Shown here: positions 1 to 11,978 of the stretch, in pieces
Layout: every line of letters begins with the position of its first letter
How positions within the stretch are numbered: position 1 is the first letter of the stretch
Assembly: GCA_002917075.1 (NCBI GenBank)
Contig: NTMA01000050.1
Coordinates: 226,106-290,105, forward strand
Length of the DNA: 64,000 bases
Direction of reading: 5' to 3'
Source: Hawksworthiomyces lignivorus
Taxonomy: Eukaryota > Ascomycota > Sordariomycetes > Ophiostomatales > Ophiostomataceae
Made by a program: the position numbers and the translations under genes
Notes under the pieces: generated by a model
The model's database searches: none
The model's input: the letters and a program-made list of their open reading frames with translations, nothing else
What the model was told of the DNA's origin: nothing

Positions 1-2437
1 CCATAGGAGCAGATTCTGCACATGTCTCCTCCGCCATGTCTTTCTCCCCGTCTGTTTCACCATCTTTTCCCCCCTCCACTGTTCCGGGCAGACCCGGCCT
101 TTACCGGGCAAGCTCCAGCTTCCAGAGAAGCGGACGACTTGCAGTACTGTCCGCCATTGACGAAGCATCCGATGAGAGCAGCGAAGACCGAACCGAAGCT
201 AACACCCCGCTTCTTCTGCCGCTCAACGGCGAGATACCAGAAGGCAGCAACCGCCCTGCGACTATCCTGCCTAATGCAAACGGCTCCTCGCACGCGACTG
301 CCTCGCGGCGCAGCAGCTCCGGCACGCTGCGGACATCTTCAGAGATCTTTGAGCTATTCATCGGTATGCTGGGCCCGTCTATGAAGTCTTTGGCATTCAC
401 TCTGGCTACCATCCTACGCGACTCGCCTTTTGGTGGTCCTCCAGATTTTGACATCCATGTTAATGAGCAATACCGCCAGAGCCTCACAGACGCACTTTCG
501 CTGTTCAACACGGCCCGATCTGAGGCACTACAAGAGCTATATAAGACAATTGAATTTGGCCGTCCGCGCTCCGAAAAGATAAAGGCCGACTTTGAGGAGG
601 TAGCCGCTGCCTGTGGACACTTTAGCTTCAGCTTGCAAGCCTTTGGCGAGGAGATGTCCAAATATCTCGATGTGCTAGACGACCTCAAGCTCGCCCGTGA
701 TCACAACCGCCGCAGCTGGCGCTGGCTGCTGTTCTGGAAGGCGCCGCAAGTACGTTACCCGTCTGTGCTGCCTTTCGACGTCCCTGAGCGCGAAGATGTG
801 GTGCGACCAATCCGCAAATCGCAGCTGCCCCGTGGCATACCCGACCATATGGTTCAGCAGCGCGATACCTTTAGCTGGCAGGCTGCACCAGATACCAATG
901 CCATCGTGCGAAAATTGGCTCAGGATCTGCTCAAATTTTTTCGTGTTTTGACACGAGATGACAGTAAGCATATTAATATCTGCGTCCTATCTCTCAGTCT
1001 TGTAAATATATCTGTTCTCCGAGCTAATAAACAGTTCGCTTCGGTATCAAGGTCGGCATCGGTGCCGTTCTGTGGGCCATGATGGCATTCATCTCCCAAA
1101 CACGCGACATATATGTGCACTGGCGCGGCGAGTGGGGCCTACTATCCTTTATGATCGTGTGCTCCATGACCGTCGGTGCCTCCAACACTACGGCATTCGC
1201 CAGGTTCCTAGCCACTCTGGTCGGTGCCGTCTGTGCCGTTTGCAGCTGGAATATTAGCCAGGGCTATGCTATTCCGCTGATGATCTTTGGTTGGATTATT
1301 GCTTTCTGTAGCTTTTATGTCATGATCGAGCGCGGGAAGGCGCCTCTGGGCAGGACCACACTGCTAGCCTACAATGTCATTACGCTATACGCGTACTCAT
1401 TGTCACAGCGTGTCGACGATGACGACGACGACGAGGGTGGCCTGCACCCTCTCATCATGGAGATTGCTAAGCATCGTTTCCTCGCCGTCACTGCGGGTAT
1501 TCTGTGGGGTCTGATCGTCTGCCGTGTCGTATGGCCTATATCTGCCCGTCGCCGGTTTAAGGAAGGTCTCTCCGTGTTATACTTGCAGATGGGTCTGATC
1601 TGGAAGCGAGGTCCCTTGGCGATTTTACTCCGCACTGACTGCACGCGGTCTTATCTTAAATCGGGCGAGCAGGCCGCTCTGCAGAGGTATGCTACGCGAC
1701 TCGAAACCCTGCGGCAGGGTGCAGCGTCCGAGTTTGAGCTGCGCGGTCCCTTCCCCTACGCTGCCTGCGGCCGCATCTTAGCCGCCACCAATCGTGCACT
1801 TGACGGTTTCTACGCTATGAGCTTGCTAACGCAACGCCGTGGCTTTTTAACTGAGGGCGAGCGCGCCCTGCTCTACTACACTGCCTCTGAACGAGCCATT
1901 CTTTGCGACCGTATCTGCCACGTCTTTCAAGTGCTGGCCAGCTCGTTTATGCTAGAGTACCCGCTCACGAACGCGCTTCCCGGGGTAGCAGTCGTTCGGG
2001 ACCAGTTGCTAGCCAAGATTTTTCAGTTCCGCAAAGAGCACTCCCTTTTGCTGGCCTCAGCAGTAGCATCATCTGAGTCTATCCTTCATAGCCTGCAAAC
2101 AGTTGACGACGAAATGAGCAATCCGTTCGATTCGCCCAAGTCGTCCAGGCGCCCCAATCCTCCTTCCGCGCCAGCCTCACCGAGCTCTGAGCCTGTGCAG
2201 ATAAACACGCCGCTGGTGCCACCCGATACGCCCACGGCCACAACTGCCCGAGCTAGCATTGCATCGGCAACCCTCGCCGCCGGTGGCCAGATGGTCCACG
2301 TCGAAGAGCGCGACTACGCGCTCTTATATGCGTACGCCTTAGTGACAGGCCAAGTGGCCGACGAGTTGAAGGCGATCGAGAAGGAGATCGAGGGTCTATT
2401 CGGCGTTCTGGACGATGAAGCGACACTGCTACAGTGA
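1..2437 (+). CDS. Bre4-like FUSC-family membrane protein, 5'-partial
   Basis: The reading frame is already open at position 3, so the window starts inside the gene and the first ATG (36) need not be the true start. Exons are <3..963 and 1035..2437. The 71-bp intron 964-1034 begins GTAAGC, has a GCTAATA branch site and ends ACAG; splicing joins the two frames exactly. The visible 787 residues hold a soluble stretch, then a membrane block starting at RFGIKVGIGAVLWAMM, with about five or six hydrophobic helices. A poly-Asp loop (DDDDDD) lies between helices. A helical C-terminal domain follows, with a Pro/Ser-rich insert. This order (FUSC-like bilayer domain, then an ArAE_2/DUF2421-type tail) is that of fungal proteins annotated as brefeldin A sensitivity (Bre4)-like or putative ER transporters. 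The N-terminal membrane half would lie upstream of the window. The substrate is unknown. It is probably not part of the pigment cluster and marks its left edge. Confidence 0.85.
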
Positions 2438-5134
2438 GATCTTAAATGTTTGAATGTTAAAAGAAATATCTAGTTTCTACAGGCTATGCAATTTTTTTTT
2501 TCTTGATGTTTCTGGAATCTGATTTTCTGGTACTTTTGCTAGAAACGCGCCAATTTTGCAGATCTATTTTCTATGTACCACATTTTTGCATCACAACAGC
2601 GGATAGCCTTTGGTTTAACTTCTGATATTTGGTCTTCTTTAGCTAGTTATTTTTAGTAGCGAATAGGTTTTCGGTTCATAGGGCTAGGCATAGATTATGA
2701 GGACAACCTTCTCTTCATGGGTTACCAGCTCCTCTGTGAGAATAGTAAGATCGATATATTCCAGGAGTTTTTTTTTGGTGTACTATTATGGGTGTGTCCT
2801 GTCCCGTACTCTGTCAGGAGCAGTAACACAACATAGTATCTATAATACTGCCTCTCCCCTTAACTTACAAAATAATTGTCCTCTCTGTAAAAGACTCGAT
2901 TAATAGGAATGGAGAGGAACAAAAGTTGTACTTTGCTACTACCTTCATAGGCCACTTCATGAAGTGATGACGACCTCTGCTTTACTCTAATTTTGCTTTG
3001 GTGTATACTGAAGTTTTCGTGTCAAAATCGGCCCTCTTCCTTTCCTTGGCTCGTATATGTTTCTGTTCTCTCTTTCTCTTCTTTCCGAAGTTACGTGTCA
3101 CATATTCGACTCTGCTTAGAGGCGCAAGAAGCGGAAACACAAAGAGGAGTAAATGCGTAATCTGGATAGGCTCACAAAAGCCGTGCAACAATGGTCAGGG
3201 CGTAGTCCAAGCTTATTCGTAAGTATATGAATATTTTGGGAGCTGGCTAGTGAAGGTTATGTCCGTCAGATGTGTAGAGGGTATTTAATACCCATTATTC
3301 AGCTCGGGTCTTGTCCTGGTTTATTTTGGCCGAGACATATGTGCCGTACGCATACTATGGAGATGCAGTGTGCCAAAGGTCATCTGTCAATGCATTTTAC
3401 TACAGCATGAGGTGGCTGTTGTGAACCTTCGTTCCCAGCTCAGGCTCTTCTGACAGAGGACAGATCTGTTTCTTAGGCGCAGGAGACTGATATAACCCAA
3501 GCCAGTGGGCTGGCCCTCTCGAGTCTACAAAAGACGGTTATAAGGCGACATGGATGCTGTAGAGAAGTTTGATTCACTGAGTCCTAATCACTTCTTGGCA
3601 GTGCTGCGGTATGTTGCATATTCTTGGTGAGATCACTACAAGGTTGGTGTACAGGATCATCTTTTTCTACCTTTTGCTTCTATTGGCGTAAATAATTATT
3701 ATAAAATAAAAATATTGTCTATGCAAACCGCATTCTACCATGTTCCAGTACATATCATAAAACGTTTCTTTCTCCGAAGATCTCGAGACTTTAGGTAACA
3801 CGGCTAATTTTATCTTCGCCGATACATCCTTGTTTCGGTGATTACTTTGTTCTACTTCGGAGCTGAAAAAGTAAACTCTGAGGGAAGATCAAAATTGCGC
3901 AAGGGGGTGGTCGGGTCGTCGAGAGACAAATCGGAAGTATCAAACAACAACGGAAACGTGCTTATAAATGCCTTGCATACAAGAAAATGGAAAATGTGAA
4001 TAGAAATCATCTGACACGGTTGAGGGAGGGTTCTTCTGAATAGGGGCTGATAATGTTGTTCTACAGTTGGTTCAAGCAGAAGCAACAAACCAACAGATAC
4101 AGATAGGTCAGCAACATAATACGACTTTTTTGAACCTGGGATACATTTTTCTATTTTTTATTTCTGTCTTTTCCGCATGTCTACCAATGAGCGGCTCGCC
4201 TGGTCTTAAACTATCCGTTGTTACACAGTTCTAAGGTTATTTTGACTTCCACAGCTAGCACGACAAATTTACGCATGTCATTTTCTGCATTTTCGTCCCC
4301 TTGCCTGCTTGTTCAGGGTTTGTTTTCGTCTTGCTCTAATGCAGGTTCTTCTCGTGTCATTCATCAGAGTCATATCTAAAACCTTTACTGTCTACATGTC
4401 ACATACTAATATCCGTATAAAATTTTATAATTCTCTTACAGTTGGCTGTTAGGTTTCACGATATGAAGTCTTCTTCAATTCTCGTCTTTTCGCTTTAATT
4501 CTTACGACCTTGTTAATTATTATTTCGATCGTTCTAAAAGATACACTCATGCTGATAGATATCTTTACCAGTTTGTCTTTCGGCCGTCATGTTGCTTTTA
4601 AACATCCTAGGAGCAGGTGCATTTGACTAATAGAGAGGAGAGGATGGTTCTACACTTTTGATGTCTCTTTCTACTTGCGATGTCTCAATCCGGCTTGAGC
4701 AAAAGTCTGTACATATTCCCTCTTTTCATTCCGAACCTCGTATCGCATGCATCTCATTGCTTTTTTCTTGGCTGATCTGACGTGACCCACCTCAATTCTA
4801 TATTTTGATACCTCTTCTACTCTCGTCCACTGTCAGTTTAGTTTTAGTGATATTATAAGTGATTGCCCTTCATCTTTCATTTACTTCTATTTTATATAAT
4901 TCTCTCTTCTCTCTGTTTCTCTTTCGCTTCTGCTCGCTCTTGCAATATTGTCGTTCTTTTGCTGGTCTCTCCGCCAGTCGTTTGTCTGCTTCCTGGAGGA
5001 GAACACACTTCTTTTTGAGGCATCACCGGCTGCCTAGTGTGACTATTACATTTGCACTACTGGCGTAATTATTTGATATCAGTTTTAATAGTAATACCTA
5101 GGTCACTTGAATACATCGACGACGACTCCACGCG
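2438..5134. other. AT-rich intergenic spacer, 2.7 kb
   Basis: No coding sequence could be supported here. It contains the 3' flank of the Bre4-like gene, a 14-bp perfect palindrome at 2953-2966 (CACTTCATGAAGTG), and the promoter and leader of the multicopper oxidase. The last ~400 bp before the oxidase start are pyrimidine-rich, as in many fungal leaders. A TATA-like ATTATAAG lies near 4851-4858, about 280 bp before the start codon. The short ORFs here have no family-like sequence. Confidence 0.6.
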
Positions 5135-6961
5135 ATGTCCCAACGATGCTTTCGTCGGGCACTAGGATTTGCTTTTTTAGCAGCACGTGCCATTGCAAAT
5201 ACTGTCTCATATAATTGGGATGTTACTTGGGTCAATGCATCACCAGATGGCTTCGAAAGAGCAGTCATTGGCATCAACGGTGCTTGGCCGTGCCCTAAAA
5301 TTGAAGCCACCGTTGGAGACATTGTCGTTGTGACAATCAATAACCTGCTTGGCAATGAGACTACCGGGCTTCACTTCCACGGCATTAGCCAAGCTCAATC
5401 ACCTTCGATGGATGGCCCAAGCGGCGTGACCCAATGTCCAGTGCCTCCGGGCTCTTCCATCACTTACACATTCTTGGTATGCAATGCAGTACTTATGCTT
5501 CTGGTAGTGTTGTGTCAACTGATCTTAATCAACAGGCTGATTCCCCTGGAACATATTGGTGTATGTCGGTTTTAATTTGACGAAGATCTAAAATTCTAAG
5601 TACGGTCTAACTAATATCGAGCAGACCATTCTCACAATATGGGACAGTATCCTGATGGCCTCAGAGGACCGTTGATCGTTCATGACCCGAGCGATCCATA
5701 TGCTGGAAAATACGATGAAGAGATTATTCTGACAGTCTCTGATTGGTAATTGAGCACTTTGAATCTATCTTTTACATATTGCTAGCACCTTTTACGCACC
5801 ATTTCTGATTTTGGCTTGCTCAGGTATCACGACCAATCCATCACCCTAGTTCAAAATATGATTACAACAAGCAATCCAGAATTTCTACCGCCCTTTCCGG
5901 ACAATATCCTCATAAATGAGGGCTTAGGTGCCAACATCTCATTCGCCGTGAATAAGACTTATCGATTCCGCATTATTAGCTTTGCGGCGCTTGCTTCAAC
6001 TATGCTTCATTTTGATTCTCATACAATGCAAGTTATCATGACCGACGCCTCTTACATCAAGCAAGCCCAGGCGTATCAGCTACGTATTGCTCCGGCCCAG
6101 CGTTATGATGTACTGATTTCTGGGATAAGTCGAGACCATCGGAATTACCCATTTTTGTTGTCCCTCGATGTTAACCCGAATTATGAGAACAATCCAATCT
6201 GGCCGTATAACTATACTGGATATCTAGTAATGAAACCGGCAGGAGCCTACCCACAAGACGCTGTGGACATTTGGCGGCCTGTCAACGACGCATCGTTTCA
6301 ACCGCTAGACGAGGCCGCAAGTCTAGGTCCAGTGTCACAGACAATCACGCTAAATTTCGCCTTCTGCACCGACGCTAATGGCCTGCCGCGTGCCTGCTTC
6401 AATGGAGAGACTTACATTGGACAAAAAGTGCCTACTCTGTACTCGGTGGCAACAACTGGCGAGAACAATACTAATATCGCCATATATGGCGATGTACTCC
6501 CTTACGTGCTGAGCTCTGGGTCGATCGTGAACGTGGTTGTCAATAATCTAGACTCCGCCATCCACCCATTCCACCTCCACGGTCACCAATTTCAAGTACT
6601 GGACCGGCCGGGAAGTAACTCAGGCCAGTGGAGCGGTCACAACCGAACATTTCCCGCAACTCCGCCGCGCCGTGACACAATATCTGTCAATGCAAATTCA
6701 TACGCAGTACTGCGCATTCAAGTGACCAATCCAGGCGTGTTCCTCTTTCACTGCCATATTGAATGGCATGTTGAGATGGGCCTAACAGCCACATTCATCC
6801 AAGCGCCAGAGTTGCTCCGCAACGTTTCATTTCCCAAGGACCATATCGACAACTGCGTGAAACAAGGCATTCCTTACCAGGGTAATGCAGCAGGCAATAC
6901 ACAAAATGTGCTAGATACAAGCAGTTTTAATACCGTGCCTCCGGTTACATACACTGGGTGA
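5135..6961 (+). CDS. Secreted multicopper oxidase (laccase/Fet3-like), melanin-cluster type
   Basis: Exons 5135-5476, 5536-5560, 5625-5745 and 5824-6961 encode 541 aa; introns are 59, 64 and 78 bp. The tiny 25-bp second exon is required to rebuild the conserved [12 protein letters not shown] region. An N-terminal signal peptide (about residues 1-21, ending AIA) predicts export. All four copper-binding motifs are present: HFH (80-82), HSH (124-126), HPFHLHGH (410-417) and HCHIEWH (472-478). The type-1 copper ligand is Cys473, and the axial position (Cys+10) is Leu483. The HCHIEWH form, with Glu after Ile, is seen in Fet3/Abr1-like enzymes, whereas typical laccases often have Ala there. The product could oxidise phenols such as DHN in the wall, or act as a ferroxidase; sequence alone does not decide. 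Cupredoxin domains sit at about 25-140, 155-300 and 355-500. The C-terminal end is less certain because a donor-like GTGAGG overlaps the stop codon. Confidence 0.88.
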
Positions 6962-9093
6962 GGAAATCACCAACCTCTTCTGGTTTCTTCATGGTCTCGA
7001 TTGTTTATGAAGTCGAGTTCTGGTATCTGACAAATTCCAGTGCCCTTTATTCGGCTACATCTACCGAACGACTACGTCCACGTCAAGTGAGACATCGACT
7101 GTGACTGCTCATCAATGTTATATCTTGATAACCTTTTTATAATTCTCCTAGTTCCTCCTTTGTCATATTAGCGTTCCTTTGGTATATGTGATTTTATCAT
7201 ACACGAGGACAAACCAGTTCATGTGAAGTTTGTTCCGTCTGTCTTAGTAGAACTCTCGTCCATGATTTCATGTTTTAATTTGTTAGTTTTAATGTTGGTT
7301 ATTCCTAAGAGATTAGATATTAATTTTTATTTGTCGATAGGTGTATTATATCTGTAAGATTTTTTTTTAAAAAAAAAGTTTTCCAAGTTATTGACGACAA
7401 GTTCCAATATTTTAAAGCTTGCGATGCAAGACTACATATATGTATCATCTTATGACCGTACGAAGATCACTACACCATATGAGAAAATATCTGAGATATT
7501 CTTTCAATTTTGAAATTATTTCGAGATCAAAAAACTTTTTTAATCAGTAACTTAAAGCTGCAGGCGAGAGTTCCGCAAGATATCTATGCCTTGAGTTAGC
7601 ACATGATATAAACCGGCAAACCGTAACCCACACTGGAGGATCCTGAATAAATCAGAAGTAAATGAATAAATAAATCGATGAAAAAGAATAAAGAAAGCAA
7701 GAAAATGAACAGCTTGAAGCCTTTTAATTTTCTCTGTTCACAGCACTTGTTCTGCACAAGAATTTTACTAATGGCATCAAGCAAAGTAAAAAAATTTAGC
7801 GAAATACTCTTAATATCCCATACAAGTAATCTAGGTTTCTTTTTGGATTTCATATTCTCTCTTCCTTGCGGTACTTTCTCTTCAATGTTTTCTCGTCCTT
7901 TGACATGTTTGACAACCATATGGTATCAAAATGGATCTCAGCACACACTATCCAAGGATAAAGATTCATTTGCCTATTTTAATTCCAGGATAACTCTATT
8001 ATAGAACTCACTGGTATCTGCATTCTTAGGAATAACAACGCTCAACTTTTACAATGAGAAAGATTGACGAGGCATCACGGTGAGTCAGGCCGTAGCAGCA
8101 GAAGCGGCAGCGGCAGCGGTAGCGATCACGCTCCAAGCACCAAAGCAGTTAACTGAGAGTTTTATATCTGAAGCTCTTTTGCATACGAGGTTTTATTCCG
8201 GCCTTGCAGAAAAAAAAGCCATCATCACCACGGTATACAGAGCCAGGATATGATTAGAGACTGTTAAGCCCTATGATTTGCAGATGATAAAATAGGTACG
8301 GTGGCACAGATGATCAGCCATACTTCTCTGAGCCACTGAAGCTGTTTCTCAGTTATTATTCAAAACAATTTAGCTCTACCCTATGGTGTTTTATAATTAC
8401 ATTTCACCATCTAGTTTCTCCATCATTCACTTTCTCTCAGCCGCCTTGACTTCTTTAATCGATAATTGTTCTTGCTCGGAAAATTCCACGTTTTCTTGCC
8501 TGTATTTCCTCGAGCCTCCAAGGATTTTTCTGGTCTACTTACCAGCTCTACTGGTATTATTGAGAAGACCAACGAGAGAACATTTGTTTGTTTAATATTC
8601 TAGCGTCCACGCTCCTAAATAGCACCTACAACTTGGTATCAGAAGGACATATCAATCTCCGCTACCAATAATCCAATTCAGGATAGCCAGGAGGAAATGT
8701 GTAACAGGGGGTACGTAGTATATACTTCAAGATTGCTACGAGCGCGGTACAAGAAGGTGCAGACAGATAAATACTGGCTTCTCACTGAATTCAACACCAT
8801 CACTCAGAAAACTAGTATTTCTTGTTGTTTTAGTTCTTGTTCTTGTTATTATTTTTACTTTTATACTTTATGTTTCTTGAGCCATTTATGTACTGTAGAT
8901 GTGCCACGAGGTCTTAGGATACCGAAGATAGCTCATAAATACTCTTATAAATACTCTCCATTTTCATATCTGATGAGATTTATCTTCGGCATTCGTTTAA
9001 CGGGTTGTAAAACGACCAAATTGAGGTGAATATAATTATGGTGTAATAGTGCATTTGTTGCAGACATTGGATACTCATTATCGTGAATGAGTG

Positions 9094-9131
<38 letters not shown>
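9094..9131. repeat. T26-A12 homopolymer junction
   Basis: A run of 26 T (9094-9119) is followed directly by 12 A (9120-9131), so the middle 24 bases are self-complementary. A smaller copy of the same arrangement (T9 then A9) lies at 7360-7377; both are followed by GTT. Run lengths of this kind are prone to sequencing error. Confidence 0.85.
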
Positions 9132-9132
<1 letters not shown>

Positions 9133-10791
9133 TTGATACTTCCTTTCCATATGTTATATAGAAAACAATCTTTTACTAGATAGTGTAAGAAAGAAGAAAA
9201 TGTGAGATCAGTAGAGAATTTATTTGACCGTCATCTCATGCACACTATGATCTAAAGATTATAGATCTAGCTTAAGAGCACCCTGAGTTGTATCTCGTGT
9301 TCTCGAAAGAGGAATCGTGTTTCTATTTTTTCTATCTCAAAGTTTTCGACCCTTCCCAAGTTGAGAATTAAGAGATTATTTTACCGTGCTAATCGTAGAC
9401 ATGAGAAGACCAAGCTGACATATTGGTGATAAACCGGCATATACGAACGATCATAACTGTTTGTAAAATTCACGAGACTGGTTGAAGATCTGGCTTATGG
9501 CATCAACATGAGATAAAAAATCGACGGGAAATAAGCTTTCATTGGCCCGGTACTTGCCAGAAGCCTTGTTCTCAAGATATCCACTGATGCCAAGGGCAAG
9601 TTTATACACTCCAATAGGCTAGTATCAGATACGAATGTGGTAATCGTAGGAACGATATCTAATCCTGGAGTTCTAAAGCGTACGACCGACGTGAGTCCGT
9701 AAGTATAGAAAACACAGAAAATAAGGCGCACCTAAGAAGCGAAAAAGGACATCACAAGAGTGACTGTATCTCCCTGCACAAGCCCCAGGCCGAGAAAACT
9801 AAAACACCACAGAATACCCAGTTGCTTTTAGAACATACATATGCAGGTAATACGTCTCACCTTTCTCCGCTGGAAAGCACAGCCTTCTGGCAAACCGCTG
9901 TTGTAGCAGATAGTTTGTGCCCTGCCGGAGGTCCGACGGTCGCCACCCTGAGACAGCTTATTTCGTCCAACCTTTGTATAGTATCATTAACGCTGTGATG
10001 CCTCGTGTTTTCCTTGTTCTAAAAATTCCAATGAAAGGCACTGAGACAAACCGTACTCTTATCTCACGAGCTCTGTGGTACCGGACACACGGAATGGGGT
10101 CACCAAGGGCGATCGCCAAATGGCAAGCGAACAAGGCATATCGCACGAGCTGCAGACTTCATTCGCCTTCATACATACTCTTTACGGATATGTATGTCTG
10201 TATCATTGGTGAAGCATGTATTATGTTGCTTCCTCTTACGTTAAAGGGACAGGATTAAGAAGCTACTGCACAGCGTATCTGTATATATTGATCTTTTTTG
10301 TTTTCCTTTTTTTCTCCTCTAGGCTTTTAAATTTCAAAGCTCACGAAGATTTACGCCCCCAGTTAGTTTAAAAATTAATGCTTTTTAAATAGTAAGTAAA
10401 ACGTATTCGAGGCTTTGACCGTGGTCCTATTTTGAAGTTCTACGACCAAATATCGACTCCTGAATGCTGATATCCCAGACGTATTTCAACATTCTTAACC
10501 TTCAAAAATAACTGCGATGTTCTTAGCTGTCGAAACAAGTAATACCAATGGTCTTAAAATAAACCGAGAATGGGAAGGAACTGATCCACAGAGCCAAGGC
10601 GTCCGTCCGCCTGCAGTGTCCCGTCTCCCATTCGGCAGAGCGTGGCTGAGACAATCCGCAGCGGCTCCCAAATTTACTCTAAAGAGTAACAGTCTGACCC
10701 AAGTCACCCTCACCCTCTTTACCCTGCTATATCGAGCCATTCTATTTTGCGATCTCTGGGGTTTTCGCCTGCCTAGCCTTATCTTCTTGTT

Positions 10792-10793
<2 letters not shown>

Positions 10794-10829
<36 letters not shown>
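10794..10829 (+). repeat. Poly-T tract, 36 bases
   Basis: This is an uninterrupted run of T in a noncoding, pyrimidine-rich stretch. The exact length may reflect assembly or sequencing uncertainty. Confidence 0.85.
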
Positions 10830-11172
10830 CCCTCTGATTTATCTCATCTCACGTCTTCTCACTCCTCCCTTTCTCTGGATCTCCTCATGATTCAGTCTCT
10901 TTCCGGTATGTTTCCGATATGCACTACTTTCGGCAGTCATGCCTAGAGATGGACGAGAAAATTCGAAGGCTGGATATTGCATCGCGCATGACCGCGTCGT
11001 CGATACAAGGCTCTTAAGAGGACACATCATAAATCCACATACAATGACGCAGATAGAGTGATTCTTCCTATAGTGAGAATAACACCCTAAGTGAAAATCT
11101 GCTATAGCAATAAATTGAATATTGGCCTTTTAAGCGTGAGGTACAAAGTCAGGCCGTCACTCATAATATATG

Positions 11173-11181
11173 TACTCCGTA
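11173..11181 (+). repeat. TACTCCGTA motif, copy 1 of 3
   Basis: The same 9-mer also occurs at 36253-36261 and 36666-36674, all in noncoding DNA. The copy here is embedded in GTACTCCGTAC. Confidence 0.6.
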
Positions 11182-11926
11182 CTTGCCTCACGTTGAGTTT
11201 GGTCGAGACACTAAATGCGGCAGCTGATTGGCTACTGTGGGGGTTACTGTGTATTTTGCAATGTGCTTGGCTGGTCCTTCCCTTTTCCGTCGATACCTGA
11301 TCGCGTTAGCGCATTCCGGGCTCCCGCTGGATAATGTTCCTGATAGCGCGATGTTCGTGGGCTAGCAGGAAGGAACGCCTGTCGTACCTGGCAGTCAAAT
11401 CCCGCTCCTGCCACCTCGGGTGCCGGTACCTCGCTGTTCTTTTCTTTTGATTTGCTTCTCTTTCTGCTTTTGTCGCAATTGGCTAGAGCGTCGCTCCGGC
11501 CGTCGTTCTGTCCAATCCAGTATAAAAAAAATAATATGCTTAATCGCGTTTCGCTTTTCCAGCACCCATCTCGGCTTCAAGCATGCACTGGGCGAAGGTC
11601 CTTCTCTTTGCTAGAAAATTGGGGATTAGATAGAAAAGACCCTCTCGATAGGCTTTCCCCAACGAGGCTCTCCCATTTTCTCCGTATAAGTAAATTCGTG
11701 TAGTGCAACATCCACTACCTGCTCCACACCCGGCTACGGTCGTTAAACAAATCCACGTAGTCACCAATGGCTGCAGTTTGAGCGCAATACGAGTAGCCGC
11801 TTGAGGCAAGCAGCATTACGCGCCCGCATGTAACTCCACACCAGACGGACCTTTGACAGATGCGGCGGGCAATGAAAAAAATTATGAAAGAGAGAAATAC
11901 ATAAGAAGAAAGAGAAGCAAACGGCT

Positions 11927-11978
11927 GAACGAACGAACGAACGAACGAACAAGCAAACAAACAAACAAATAAGCAAAC
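11927..11978 (+). repeat. Tetranucleotide microsatellite (GAAC)6 then AAAC-type
   Basis: Six GAAC units (11927-11950) run into AAGC/AAAC/AAAT units with the same 4-bp period, up to 11978. It lies in noncoding DNA and is likely to vary in length between strains. Confidence 0.85.

Noticed and set aside
36..384. Overlapping short frames at the left edge (22-384 plus, 101-688 minus)
   Set aside because: Shadows of the Bre4-like exon, whose frame continues with conserved sequence.
8093..8135. AGCGGC-type repeat encoding Ser/Gly in one frame
   Set aside because: Short, without start or flanking coding signal; treated as simple sequence.
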